A DNA stretch of 64,000 bases from Auraticoccus monumenti (GTDB lineage: Bacteria; Actinomycetota; Actinomycetes; Propionibacteriales; Propionibacteriaceae): the NCBI RefSeq assembly GCF_900101785.1, contig NZ_LT629688.1, positions 1,178,001 to 1,242,000 of the forward strand. The letters run 5' to 3'. A program made the position numbers and the translations under genes. The notes under the pieces were generated by a model. The model had not been told where the DNA came from, searched no databases, and worked only from the letters and a program-made list of their open reading frames with translations. This document shows, piece by piece, positions 53,529 to 62,035 of the stretch (positions within the stretch are counted from its first letter, which is position 1; each line of letters starts with the position of its first letter).

Positions 53529-53937
53529 GCAGGTGCTGGACGTCGCCGGGCTGGTCTGCCTGGTGCTGGGGTCGCTGCTGTGCCTGCTGGCCGCCGTCGG
53601 GCTGCTGCGCTTCCCCGACCTGCTGACCCGGATGCACGCCGGGACCAAGCCGCAGGTCCTCGGTCTGCTGCTGGTGCTGCTGGGGGTCGGGCTCCGGCTG
53701 AGGACCGGCATCGACATGGGGATGATCGTGCTGATCGGGCTGTTCCAGCTGTTCACCGTGCCGGTGGCCGCGCAGATGGTCGCCCGTGCCGCCCACCGCA
53801 CCGGTCAGGACGTCGGTGACGGCCTCCCCGTGCGGGGGCAGGGCGGGCGGCCCGAGGACGACGACGCGCCGGCGGTGCTTCCCGCGGAGGAGACGCCCAG
53901 CGACGAGACCGACCGGCCGGGCGGCGACCTGCGCTGA
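53521..53937 (+). CDS. mrpG: Mrp antiporter subunit G
   Basis: 138 residues with three membrane segments; GLLRFPDLLTRMHAGTKPQV is the MnhG signature. Last gene of the operon. A charged tail of about 50 residues again extends the usual core. The whole complex expels Na+ (or K+) in exchange for protons and supports alkali and salt tolerance. Confidence 0.93.
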   Translation: MVEQVLDVAGLVCLVLGSLLCLLAAVGLLRFPDLLTRMHAGTKPQVLGLLLVLLGVGLRLRTGIDMGMIVLIGLFQLFTVPVAAQMVARAAHRTGQDVGDGLPVRGQGGRPEDDDAPAVLPAEETPSDETDRPGGDLR

Positions 53938-54020
53938 CACCGGGCCGTGGCGTGTCCGGGGCCGTGCCGTTGGGTCGCCTGCCCTCCGGCCGGTCGCGGT
54001 AGAGTGCCGTCGCCCTCCGC

Positions 54021-54045
54021 CCGGGCCGCCTCCGGGGCGGCCCGG
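54021..54045 (+). terminator. Hairpin between mrpG and the pantothenate operon
   Basis: CCGGGCCGCC, loop TCCGG, GGCGGCCCGG: a 10-bp stem ending 23 bases before the pan start. It may end the mrp transcript or lie in the pan leader, since a TAGAGT box at 54000-54005 sits before it. Confidence 0.5.
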
Positions 54046-54068
54046 CCCGACGACCGACAGGTGGCCCG

Positions 54069-55814
54069 ATGGAGCCCGACCCCACCGCGTCCGCGCACGC
54101 CGTCGCCGTGGTGGGACCCGGTCGGGCCGGGACCACGCTGGCCTCCGCCCTGGCTGCTGCCGGTCACCGGGTGGTCGGTCCGCTGGGCCGGGAGGACGCG
54201 CTGGGTGACCTCGACGTCGACCTCGTGCTGCTCTGCGTGCCGGACGCGGTGATCTCCTCGGTGGCCCGGTCCCTGCCCCGACGGGACGGACGCCTGGTCG
54301 GGCACGTCTCCGGCGCCACCCCGCTCACCGCCCTCGGCGACCACGAGGCCCTCTCGCTGCACCCGCTGACCACCATCCCCCGGGAGGGGGCCGACCTCAC
54401 CGGCGTCACCGCTGCGGTGGCCGGCAGCACGCCGCGCGCGCTCGAGGTGGCCACCCGGCTGGCCGGCGACGTGGGGATGTCACCGGTCTCGGTGGCCGAG
54501 GAGGACCGGGCCGCCTACCACGCCGCCGCCTGCGTCGCCTCCAACTTCCTGGTCACCCTGGAGGGCGCGGCCGAGGCGCTGGCGGCGACGGCCGGGCTGT
54601 CCCGCGAGCGGCTGGTCCCGCTGGTCCGGGCGACCGTGGAGTCCTGGGCCGAGCGGGGACCGGAGCGGGCGCTGACCGGCCCGATCGCCCGGGGCGACGA
54701 GCAGACCGTGGCCGGGCACCGGGCCGCCGTGGCCGAGCGCCTGCCGGAGCACCTGGGCCTCTTCGACGCCCTGGCGGCTGCCACCAGGACGCTGGCCGGA
54801 CGTCCGGCACCCGACCCCACCCCCGCCACCGACGCGCCGTCCCGGCCGCCGATGCGCACCGTCACCACGGTGGCCGAGCTGCGCGCCGGGCTCGCCGCGG
54901 CCCGTCGTGCCGGCCGCTCCATCGGGCTGGTCCCCACCATGGGTGCCCTGCACGAGGGGCACCTCACCCTGGTCCGCACCGCCGCCGAGCAGTGCGAGGA
55001 GGTGGTGGTCTCGCTGTTCGTGAACCCCACCCAGTTCGACGACGCCGGTGACCTGGCCGCCTACCCCCGCGACGAGGCCCGCGACGCCGAGCTCGCCGCG
55101 GCGGCCGGCGCCAGCTGGCTCTTCGCCCCCTCCGCCGACGTGGTCTACCCTCCCGGCTTCGCCACCCGCGTCTCGGTGTCGGGGGTGAGCGAGCCGCTGG
55201 AGGGTGAGCACCGCGGGGCCCTGCACTTCGACGGGGTGGCGCTGGTGGTCACCAAGCTGTTCTCCATGGTCGGTGCCGACGTCGCCTTCTTCGGCCAGAA
55301 GGACGCCCAGCAGGTGGCGGTGGTCCGCCGGGTGGCCACCGACCTCGACCTGCCCACCCGGATCGAGACGGTGCCCACCGTCCGTGAGCCCGACGGCTTG
55401 GCCATGTCCAGCCGCAACGTGCGGCTCGCCCCGGAGGACCGGGTGCGGGCGCTGGCCCTGCGCCACGGCCTGGACGCGGTCCGTGACGCCCTCCTCGACG
55501 GCGCCGGCACCGAGCGCGCGGTCGCCACCGGTCGCTCGGTGATGCGGGACGTGGGCGTCGAGCCCGAGTACCTGGCGGTCGTCGACCCCAGCACGTTCAC
55601 GCCCCGCGACGCCCTGTCCGACCATCCGGTGCTGGTCGCCGTGGCCGCGCGGGTCGGGCCGGTGCGGCTGATCGACAACGAGCTCGTCGGGCCGGTCACG
55701 GGAACAGCCGGGCGGCCCACCGGCGTTGACCCGGACGCCGACGTGGCCGACCTCGTGAGCGACCACACCGGACCCACGGGCGCCACCCCGGCGCCCCGCA
55801 CCACAGGGGAGTGA
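54069..55814 (+). CDS. panC: Fusion of PanG-like/DUF2520 oxidoreductase with pantothenate synthetase PanC
   Basis: 581 residues in one uninterrupted frame. Residues 1 to about 240 are a Rossmann protein with [20 protein letters not shown] and [11 protein letters not shown], then a DUF2520 helical domain; this family (PanG-like) is proposed to act as ketopantoate reductase. A Pro/Thr/Ala linker of about 240-260 leads to PanC from Met262: [16 protein letters not shown] (HIGH-like), [16 protein letters not shown] and MSSRNVRL bind ATP, pantoate and beta-alanine. PanC joins pantoate and beta-alanine. In relatives the two are separate adjacent genes. No Shine-Dalgarno precedes the internal ATG at 54852. 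Confidence 0.9.
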   Translation: MEPDPTASAHAVAVVGPGRAGTTLASALAAAGHRVVGPLGREDALGDLDVDLVLLCVPDAVISSVARSLPRRDGRLVGHVSGATPLTALGDHEALSLHPLTTIPREGADLTGVTAAVAGSTPRALEVATRLAGDVGMSPVSVAEEDRAAYHAAACVASNFLVTLEGAAEALAATAGLSRERLVPLVRATVESWAERGPERALTGPIARGDEQTVAGHRAAVAERLPEHLGLFDALAAATRTLAGRPAPDPTPATDAPSRPPMRTVTTVAELRAGLAAARRAGRSIGLVPTMGALHEGHLTLVRTAAEQCEEVVVSLFVNPTQFDDAGDLAAYPRDEARDAELAAAAGASWLFAPSADVVYPPGFATRVSVSGVSEPLEGEHRGALHFDGVALVVTKLFSMVGADVAFFGQKDAQQVAVVRRVATDLDLPTRIETVPTVREPDGLAMSSRNVRLAPEDRVRALALRHGLDAVRDALLDGAGTERAVATGRSVMRDVGVEPEYLAVVDPSTFTPRDALSDHPVLVAVAARVGPVRLIDNELVGPVTGTAGRPTGVDPDADVADLVSDHTGPTGATPAPRTTGE

Positions 55815-56209
55815 CCGTGCAGCGGACCATGCTGAAGTCGAAGATCCACCGCGCCACCATCACCGACTCCGACCTGCACTACGTCGGCTCGATCACCATC
55901 GACCCCGACCTGCTGGAGGCCGCGGACATCCTCGAGCACGAGCAGGTGGCCGTGGTCGACGTCGACAACGGCGCCCGCTTCGAGACCTACACGATCGCCG
56001 GTGAACGCGGGTCCGGGGTGGTCAAGGTCAACGGCGCCGCGGCCCGGCTGGTCCACCGCGGGGACACGGTCATCGTGATCAGCTACGGCGTCTACGACCG
56101 GGCCGACCTGGAGACCTACGAGCCGAGGGTGGTCCACGTCGAGCGCGGCACCAACGCGGTCATCGAGGTCGACGCCGCCGTGGACCGGCTGCTCACCGAG
56201 GCGCGCTGA
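55811..56209 (+). CDS. panD: Aspartate 1-decarboxylase precursor
   Basis: 132 residues. The self-cleaving Gly-Ser at about 26-27 in [10 protein letters not shown] yields the pyruvoyl cofactor; [18 protein letters not shown] and [11 protein letters not shown]-like [14 protein letters not shown] are family marks. Makes beta-alanine for the PanC step. The GTG overlaps the panC stop by 4 bases, so stoichiometric coupling is likely. Confidence 0.94.
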   Translation: MTVQRTMLKSKIHRATITDSDLHYVGSITIDPDLLEAADILEHEQVAVVDVDNGARFETYTIAGERGSGVVKVNGAAARLVHRGDTVIVISYGVYDRADLETYEPRVVHVERGTNAVIEVDAAVDRLLTEAR

Positions 56210-57106
56210 GTGTCCAGCCACCCGTCCACCCGCCCGGCCCCGGGAGACCGGCGGCCGGTGACGCTGCCCGACCTCGCCCTGGCCAAGGCCGAGGGACGTC
56301 CGGTGGTGATGGTCACCGCCTACGACTTCCCCAGCGCCCGCGCCGCCGAGGAGGCCGGCGTCGACGTGGTGCTGGTGGGTGACTCCGGGGCGATGACGGT
56401 TCTCGGGCTGCCCAGCACCGTCGGGGTCGAGGTGGAGGAGATGCTGGTGCTGGCCCGCGCGGTCCGGCGCGGTCTGGCCGCCCCGCTGCTGGTGTGCGAC
56501 CTGCCCTTCGGCTCCTACGAGGCCTCCGACGCCCAGGCCGTGACCACCGCCGTCCGCTTCGTCAAGGAGGCCGGCGCCGACGCGGTCAAGCTCGAGGGCG
56601 GCAGCATCACGCCGCTGTCCCGGGTGCGGGCGATCCTGGCCGCCGGGATCCCGGTGATGGGACACGTCGGCCTCACCCCCCAGACCGCCACCGCGCTCGG
56701 CGGCTACCGGGCGCAGGGACGCGACGCCGTCACCGCCCGGCGGATCATGGACGAGGCCCTCGCCCTGCAGCAGGCCGGCTGCTTCTCCGTGGTGCTCGAG
56801 GCGGTGCCCAGCCAGCTGACCGAGCTGCTCGCGCCCCGGCTGGATGACACCCTGGTGATCGGCATCGGCGCCGGTCCGGCCACCGACGGCCAGGTGCTGG
56901 TCTTCCACGACCTGCTGGGCATCCGGGAGGGCAGGGGCGCCAGGTTCGTGCAGCGCTACGCCGACCTGCAGGACGCCATGACCGCCGGCGTCCGGGCCTA
57001 CGCCGAGGACGTCCGCGCCCGTCGCTACCCCGGCCCCGAGCACGGCTACTCGATGTCCGCCGACCAGCTCAGCGCCCTCCGGGACGACCTGCCCCGCGTC
57101 ACCTGA
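56210..57106 (+). CDS. panB: Ketopantoate hydroxymethyltransferase
   Basis: 298 residues. VMVTAYDFPSARAAEEAGVD and VGDSGAMTVLG hold Mg2+ and ketoisovalerate; ADAVKLEGG, GHVGLTPQTATALGGYRAQG and CFSVVLEAVPSQL (catalytic Glu) complete the barrel. Adds a hydroxymethyl group from methylene-THF to give ketopantoate, the substrate for the PanG-like domain two genes upstream. The GTG directly follows the panD stop. Confidence 0.94.
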   Translation: MSSHPSTRPAPGDRRPVTLPDLALAKAEGRPVVMVTAYDFPSARAAEEAGVDVVLVGDSGAMTVLGLPSTVGVEVEEMLVLARAVRRGLAAPLLVCDLPFGSYEASDAQAVTTAVRFVKEAGADAVKLEGGSITPLSRVRAILAAGIPVMGHVGLTPQTATALGGYRAQGRDAVTARRIMDEALALQQAGCFSVVLEAVPSQLTELLAPRLDDTLVIGIGAGPATDGQVLVFHDLLGIREGRGARFVQRYADLQDAMTAGVRAYAEDVRARRYPGPEHGYSMSADQLSALRDDLPRVT

Positions 57107-57126
57107 CCCACGCCCGGCGCGGCGAC

Positions 57127-57160
57127 CGACGTCCCGCCGCGTACTCGCGGCGAGACGTCG
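57127..57160 (+). terminator. Terminator of the pantothenate operon
   Basis: Two nested stems: CGACGTC (57127-57133) with GACGTCG (57154-57160), and inside them CGCCGCG (57135-57141), loop TACT, CGCGGCG (57146-57152). It begins 21 bases after the panB stop. The rest of 57161-57306 holds the PadR control region. Confidence 0.75.
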
Positions 57161-57259
57161 ATGGCCGGCGTCGGAGTGGCTGTCCCGTCCGTCCGAGCCG
57201 TCCTGCTCGCGCCCCGCACTCGCCTCGCTGGACCCCTTGCGTCGCCGGTACTCAGTGTT

Positions 57260-57291
57260 ACTATCTACTGGTACCTAGCAGAACTATCTAC
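57260..57291 (+). promoter_or_regulatory. Repeated element upstream of the PadR operon
   Basis: ACTATCTAC occurs twice (57260-57268, 57283-57291), 23 bases apart, flanking TGGTACCTAG, in an unusually AT-rich patch directly before the PadR ribosome site GGAAGGAG. Likely promoter and PadR operator; exact -10/-35 boxes are uncertain. Confidence 0.55.
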
Positions 57292-57306
57292 CGGAAGGAG
57301 TCCGCG

Positions 57307-57660
57307 GTGGGCGGGCAGGAGACGCAGATGCTCAAGGGTGTCCTGGAGGGCATCGTCCTGGGGATCCTCTCGGGTCGACCCGCCTACGGCTACGAGATCA
57401 CGGCGTGGCTGCGGGACCAGGGCTTCACCGACATCGCCGAGGGCACCGTCTACGCGCTGCTCGTGAGGGTCGAGCAGCGCGGCCTCGTCGACGTCGAGAA
57501 GGTCCCGTCGGAGAAGGGGCCACCGCGGAAGGTCTACTCCCTCAACGCACAGGGTCGGGCTTATCTCGACGAGTTCTGGAGGACCTGGAGCTTCCTCAGC
57601 GAACGGCTGGAACAGCTCCACCACCACACCGACCACACCGACGGAGGAGCAGGAGCATGA
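57307..57660 (+). CDS. PadR-family transcriptional regulator
   Basis: 117 residues. Winged helix: MLKGVLEGIVLGILSGRPAY, GYEITAWLRDQG, DIAEGTVYALLVRVEQRGLV, then KVYSLNAQGRAYLDEF. PadR proteins repress efflux or detoxification genes and release on drug binding. GTG at 57307 is 6 bases after GGAAGGAG. First gene of an operon with DUF1048 and an ABC exporter; its stop overlaps the next start (ATGA). Confidence 0.93.
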   Translation: MGGQETQMLKGVLEGIVLGILSGRPAYGYEITAWLRDQGFTDIAEGTVYALLVRVEQRGLVDVEKVPSEKGPPRKVYSLNAQGRAYLDEFWRTWSFLSERLEQLHHHTDHTDGGAGA

Positions 57661-58046
57661 GCATGGTCGCAGGATGGATCGAGCACGTCACCGGGTCGTT
57701 CGAGGACAAGAAGCGCTGGCGCCGGTACAAGGCCCGCAAGGAGGAGCTCCCCCCGAGCTACCGCACCGCGATCGACGGCATCGAGCGGTACCTGATGTAC
57801 CGGGGGGCGATCTCCAAGGGGGACGTGCTGATGACGATGTGCGAGGACCTGGCCGACCTCGTCGAGCAGGCCGCCGCCGACCAGACGCCCGTCCGCGACG
57901 TCGTCGGCGAGGACCCGGTGGAGTTCGCCGAGACCTTCATCGCGAACTACGCCGACGGCCAGTGGATCGACAAGGAGCGCAGGCGCCTGACCGACGCCAT
58001 CGACCAGGCCGCCGAGCAGGAGCACGGGCGCGGAGGGCCGGCATGA
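57657..58046 (+). CDS. DUF1048 family protein
   Basis: 129 residues, mostly helical: WIEHVTGSFEDKKRWRRYKA, YRTAIDGIERYLMY, LADLVEQAAADQTPVRDVVG, FIANYADGQWIDKERRRL. DUF1048 proteins commonly sit between PadR regulators and ABC exporters; their role is unknown. An adaptor or second sensor for the exporter is possible. Confidence 0.88.
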   Translation: MSMVAGWIEHVTGSFEDKKRWRRYKARKEELPPSYRTAIDGIERYLMYRGAISKGDVLMTMCEDLADLVEQAAADQTPVRDVVGEDPVEFAETFIANYADGQWIDKERRRLTDAIDQAAEQEHGRGGPA

Positions 58047-58861
58047 CCACCAGCGACGGACCCGCGATCCGGGTCCGGGGCCTGACCAAGTCCTTCGGGG
58101 AGCTGCCGGTGCTCCGGGGCGTCGACCTCGACGTCGCGCGGGGCAGCATCGTCGCCCTGCTCGGCTCCAACGGCGCGGGCAAGACCACCCTGGTGCGCAT
58201 CCTGTCGACGCTGCTCAGGCAGGACGCCGGCACCGCCACCGTGCACGGCTTCGACGTCGCCACGCAGCCCGGGGACGTCCGGGAGTCCATCAGCCTGACC
58301 GGCCAGTTCGCCGCGGTCGACGAGGTCCTCACCGGACGGGAGAACCTGGTGCTGGTGGCCAGGCTCCGCCACGTGCCGGACCCCGGCGCCGTCGCCGACG
58401 AGCTGCTCGACCGGTTCTCCCTCACCGACGCAGGGAGCCGGCGAGCCGCCACCTACTCCGGCGGGATGCGACGCCGGCTCGACATCGCGATGAGCCTGAT
58501 CGGCGGCCCGCCGGTCATCTTCCTCGACGAGCCGACCACCGGACTGGACCCGCAGGCGCGGGCGGAGGTGTGGCAGACGGTGCAGGCCCTGGCCGACGGC
58601 GGCACCACCGTGCTGCTGACCACCCAGTACCTCGACGAGGCCGAGCACCTGGCCGACCGGATCGCCATCCTGCACGAGGGGACGATCATCTCCGAGGGCA
58701 CCCTCGCCGAGCTCAAGCAGCTCCTGCCACCCGCCACCGTCGAGTACGTCGAGAAGCAGCCCTCCCTGGAGGACGTCTTCCTGGCCCTCGTCGGCGGCAC
58801 CCGACCCACCCGCGACGACCACGCCGACCGCGCCCGCGCGGCGGCGGAGGAGACCCGATGA
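58043..58861 (+). CDS. ABC transporter ATPase, DrrA type
   Basis: 272 residues. Walker A GSNGAGKTT (41-49), signature ATYSGGMRRRLDIAM, Walker B VIFLDEPTTGLDPQ and the H-loop region TTVLLTTQYLDEAEHLADR. The C-terminal 40 residues (VEYVEKQPSLEDVFLAL) match DrrA-like multidrug/antibiotic exporters. Overlaps neighbours by 4 bases. Confidence 0.94.
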   Translation: MTTSDGPAIRVRGLTKSFGELPVLRGVDLDVARGSIVALLGSNGAGKTTLVRILSTLLRQDAGTATVHGFDVATQPGDVRESISLTGQFAAVDEVLTGRENLVLVARLRHVPDPGAVADELLDRFSLTDAGSRRAATYSGGMRRRLDIAMSLIGGPPVIFLDEPTTGLDPQARAEVWQTVQALADGGTTVLLTTQYLDEAEHLADRIAILHEGTIISEGTLAELKQLLPPATVEYVEKQPSLEDVFLALVGGTRPTRDDHADRARAAAEETR

Positions 58862-59622
58862 GCACCTCCGTCCTCGGCGACACCGGCGTCCTGACCGGCC
58901 GCTCGCTGCGCCACGTCCTGCGCAGCCCCGACACCATCGTCACCACCGCGATCACCCCGGTGGCGCTGATGCTGCTCTTCGTCTACGTCCTCGGCGGGGC
59001 GATCGAGACCGGGCAGTCGGGGTCCTACGTGAACTACATGCTGCCCGGCATCCTGCTGATCACCATCGCCTCCGGCATCGCCTACACCGCCTACCGGCTG
59101 TTCCTGGACCTGCAGGGCGGCATCTTCGAACGGTTCCAGTCCATGCCGGTGGCGCGGTCCAGCGTGCTCTGGGCCCACGTCCTCACCTCCCTGGTCGCCA
59201 ACCTCGTCTCGCTCGCCGTCGTGGTCGGCGTCGCCCTGCTGATGGGGTTCCGCACCGGCGCCTCGCCGCTGGCCTGGCTCGCGGTGGGAGGTCTGCTGGG
59301 CCTGTTCACCCTCGCCCTCACCTGGCTCGCGGTGATCGCCGGGCTGGCGGCCAAGAGCGTCGACGGCGCCAGCGCCTTCAGCTACCCGCTGATCTTCCTG
59401 CCCTTCATCAGCTCCGCCTTCGTGCCCACCGACTCGATGCCCGGCCCGGTGGCCTGGTTCGCCGAGCACCAGCCGGTGACGGCGGTCGTGGACACCATCC
59501 GGGCACTGTTCTCCGAGCAGCCGGTGGGCGATGCCATCTGGGTGGCGCTGGCCTGGCTGGTCGGGGTGCTCGTCCTGGCCTACACCCTGGCGATCCTCAG
59601 CTACCGCCGCCGCACCCGCTGA
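58858..59622 (+). CDS. ABC-2 type transporter permease, DrrB type
   Basis: 254 residues with six membrane segments; LPGILLITIASGIAYTAYRL, GIFERFQSMPVARSSVLWAH and FVPTDSMPGPVAWFAEHQPV are typical of DrrB. Forms the exporter with the preceding ATPase. The substrate is presumably a hydrophobic drug or lipid. Last gene of the operon. Confidence 0.93.
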   Translation: MSTSVLGDTGVLTGRSLRHVLRSPDTIVTTAITPVALMLLFVYVLGGAIETGQSGSYVNYMLPGILLITIASGIAYTAYRLFLDLQGGIFERFQSMPVARSSVLWAHVLTSLVANLVSLAVVVGVALLMGFRTGASPLAWLAVGGLLGLFTLALTWLAVIAGLAAKSVDGASAFSYPLIFLPFISSAFVPTDSMPGPVAWFAEHQPVTAVVDTIRALFSEQPVGDAIWVALAWLVGVLVLAYTLAILSYRRRTR

Positions 59623-59626
59623 GGTC

Positions 59627-59673
59627 CCGGCGCCGGCCACGTCGACCCCCCTGGGGGACGTGGCCGGCGCCGG
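59627..59673. terminator. Long perfect hairpin between the ABC operon and convergent C39 gene
   Basis: A 17-bp perfect stem (59627-59643 with 59657-59673) carries a 13-base loop that itself contains CCCCC/GGGG. Starts 5 bases after the permease stop and probably terminates both directions. Confidence 0.85.
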
Positions 59674-59718
59674 CGCGTGCTCCTGGAGCCGGCCGGGGTC
59701 AGCGCCCGGCCGGACCGC

Positions 59719-60987
59719 TCACCAGTTGCCGGGTGAGGAGGGCAGTGCCCGTCCGCGCGGGGCGATCACGTAGACCAGGCCGCCGGACCCGAGCAGCCAG
59801 GCCTTCTCGAACTGGCTGCGCCGGTAGGTGACCCGGACCTGGGAGTTGGACGCCTTGAGGTGCGAGGCGGGGTCGTTCACCACCACGTCACCCTTGCTGG
59901 TGAACCCGACGACCACGAGCAGGTGCCCGGCGGTGCTGTAGCCGGCGCCGGCCATGTCGGCGGAGCGGAACGACACCGAGGCGACCAGCGGCAGCCCGGC
60001 GGCGATGAAGGTCTCCGCCTCCCGCAGCGAGTGCAGCCGGGTCGCGAAGGCGTCCGCGCCCCGGGTGCCGGCGTAGGCGGTGCTCATCGGCCAGTTGCCG
60101 GTGCCCTTGTAGGTGTGGTCGTAGGCGCCGCGGGCGGCGTGGTCGACCTGGGGGTTGGTGTGGCCGCTCCCCACCCAGGCGGTGGTCGAGGAGCTCGGGC
60201 CGAGCTTGTGGTAGTCCAGCACCATCGCCACCGAGGTGGGGGAGCACCAGGCCTCACCGCCGCCGCCGTACCTCGGCGAGTGACCGACGTGCAGCTGCTG
60301 GGAGTAGGTGGGCACGCCGAGGGTGCGCACCGCCTTCCCGGTGGGGGCGGAGGTGGTGATGCTGGTCCGGTCCGGGATGGCCGAGGTCATCACGTGCAGG
60401 CTGCGGGCCTCGAGCCGGCCGGTGGTGCCGCGCAGACGCATCAGCCGCACCTGCACCCGGTAGCTCTTGAAGGCGATCCGGTCGGCGGTGACCAGGGTGT
60501 CGGTCGCCACGGTGGCGTGCCGGTCGCCCTGGCCGTCCACCGAGGTGCGGCGGATGTCGGAGGTGCCGTCGCCGCTGGCCCAGCGACCCATCACGTACCA
60601 CTTGCTGGTGACGCCGCCGGTGGTCACTCCCTGCACCCGGACCTCGACCCAGGTGCCCGCGGCGGTCCAGGCGTCCCAGGAGGCGATCAGCTCCTTGGTC
60701 ACCCCCGGGCTCTTCAGCGGCCCGGTCCAGGTGGCGACGTCGTAGCTGCGGCGGGTGCCGGTGTGCGGGTCGGTGTAGGTGGTGGTGGAGGTGCCGCGGG
60801 AGAACTTCAGGGCGCCGCCGGCGACGGTGGTGCCGGAGTGCGTGCCGGTCCGCCACTGGCTGTCGGTGGTCCAGCGGTCCAGGGTGATCCGGTCGGCGGC
60901 GGAGGCCTCGAGCGGGAAGGCGCTGAGCGCGGCTGCGCCGGCGGTCACGCCGAGCAGCAGGGAGGGGAGGATGCGTCGGGGGAGCAT
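59719..60987 (-). CDS. Secreted C39-like cysteine peptidase with N-terminal beta domain
   Basis: 422 residues. Signal peptide (about 1-30). An N-terminal beta-sandwich region of about 35-215 (WTGPLKSPGVTKELIASWDA; WVEVRVQGVT) resembles a carbohydrate- or surface-binding jelly roll. The C-terminal C39_2-like domain has Cys in GGEAWCSPTSVAMVLDYH, His in AGHLLVVVGF and Asn/Asp in VVVNDPASHL. Relatives are exported hydrolases of unknown substrate. TAGGGT lies 5 bases before the ATG at 60987. Confidence 0.87.
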   Translation of the reverse strand: MLPRRILPSLLLGVTAGAAALSAFPLEASAADRITLDRWTTDSQWRTGTHSGTTVAGGALKFSRGTSTTTYTDPHTGTRRSYDVATWTGPLKSPGVTKELIASWDAWTAAGTWVEVRVQGVTTGGVTSKWYVMGRWASGDGTSDIRRTSVDGQGDRHATVATDTLVTADRIAFKSYRVQVRLMRLRGTTGRLEARSLHVMTSAIPDRTSITTSAPTGKAVRTLGVPTYSQQLHVGHSPRYGGGGEAWCSPTSVAMVLDYHKLGPSSSTTAWVGSGHTNPQVDHAARGAYDHTYKGTGNWPMSTAYAGTRGADAFATRLHSLREAETFIAAGLPLVASVSFRSADMAGAGYSTAGHLLVVVGFTSKGDVVVNDPASHLKASNSQVRVTYRRSQFEKAWLLGSGGLVYVIAPRGRALPSSPGNW

Positions 60988-60992
60988 GCTGC

Positions 60993-60998
60993 ACCCTA
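60993..60998 (-). promoter_or_regulatory. -10 box of a leaderless promoter for the C39 gene
   Basis: TAGGGT, five bases GCAGC, then ATG at 60987. Confidence 0.5.
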
Positions 60999-61083
60999 GG
61001 ACGTCGTCGCGAGCGCCGTAAGTGCCGGATCCTCAGGTCTGGAGTTCTGCTCGAGAGTTGGACGGTTGGCTGGCACGACGCAG

Positions 61084-61122
61084 CGACGCCGCCCACCCCC
61101 GGTGCACGGGTGGACGGCGTCG
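61084..61122 (-). terminator. Terminator after the aldo/keto reductase gene
   Basis: CGACGCCGCCCACC pairs with GGGTGG-A-CGGCGTCG around a 10-base loop: about 14 paired bases with one bulged A, starting 8 bases past the stop at 61130. Confidence 0.7.
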
Positions 61123-61129
61123 GAGTCGC

Positions 61130-61939
61130 TCAGAGGGAGTCGGGGTCCCCGCCGGTGCGCTCGCCGCGCTCCAGGCCGTCGATGGCCGCGACGTCCTCGG
61201 CGGTCAGCTCGAAGTCGAAGAGCCGGAAGTTCTCCTGGATGCGCGAGGGGGTCACCGACTTCGGGAAGACGATGTAGCCCTTCTGCAGGTGCCAGCGCAG
61301 GATGACCTGCGCCGGGGTCCGGTCCAGGCGCTCGGCCAGGTCGGTGACCACCTGCTGCTCCAGGTCGCCGCGACCCAGGGGCGTCCAGGACTCGATCTCG
61401 ATGCCGTGGCTGCGGATGCCCTCGATGACCTCGGCCTGGCCGAAGGTCGGGTGCACCTCGATCTGGTCCACCACCGGGACGACGCCGGTGGCGTCGATGA
61501 TGTCGCTCAGGTGGTGGGGGAGGTAGTTCGAGACGCCGATGCTGGTGGTCAGACCCTGCTCCTTGGCGCGGATCATGCCCTCCCACGCCTTGACGTGGGT
61601 GCCCTCCTGCAGCGGCCAGTGCACCAGGTACAGGTCGACGCGGTCCAGACCGAGGCGGTCGAGGCTCTCCTGCAGCGCGACCTCGGGGTCGGCGTGGCGC
61701 TTGTTGCTCAGCTTGGTGGTGACGTAGATCTCGTCACGGGAGAGGCCGGACTCGGCGATCGCACGGCCGACGCCCTCCTCGTTGCCGTACATCTGGGCGG
61801 TGTCGATGTGGCGGTACCCGGCCTCGAGGGCAGCGCTGACGGAGGGGACGATGTCCTCGTCGGCGATCTGCCAGACCCCGAAACCGAGCTGGGGGATGGT
61901 GGTGCCGTCGTTGAGGCTGACGTTGGGGACCTGGGTCAT
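61130..61939 (-). CDS. Aldo/keto reductase
   Basis: 269 residues. TIM barrel with the catalytic tetrad: Asp in YRHIDTAQMYGNEEGVG together with its Tyr, Lys in VTTKLSNKRH, His in YLVHWPLQ; NADPH-binding at the C-terminus (FPKSVTPSRIQENF). Closest in layout to 2,5-diketo-D-gluconate reductase-type AKR5 enzymes. AGGAGG is 7 bases before the ATG at 61939, which is therefore preferred to the ATG two codons upstream. Confidence 0.93.
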   Translation of the reverse strand: MTQVPNVSLNDGTTIPQLGFGVWQIADEDIVPSVSAALEAGYRHIDTAQMYGNEEGVGRAIAESGLSRDEIYVTTKLSNKRHADPEVALQESLDRLGLDRVDLYLVHWPLQEGTHVKAWEGMIRAKEQGLTTSIGVSNYLPHHLSDIIDATGVVPVVDQIEVHPTFGQAEVIEGIRSHGIEIESWTPLGRGDLEQQVVTDLAERLDRTPAQVILRWHLQKGYIVFPKSVTPSRIQENFRLFDFELTAEDVAAIDGLERGERTGGDPDSL

Positions 61940-62035
61940 GTGCATTCCTCCTGATGGTGCGGTCGATACGTCCTGAACCCTTTCAGAGCGCTCCTGTCCG
62001 CTGTACCCCGGGGGCGGGGGCCTACGCGCCCCCGG

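Noticed and set aside
54852-55814. A separate panC gene starting at the internal ATG 54852
   Set aside because: No Shine-Dalgarno sequence or stop codon separates it from the upstream domain; the fusion is the simpler reading.
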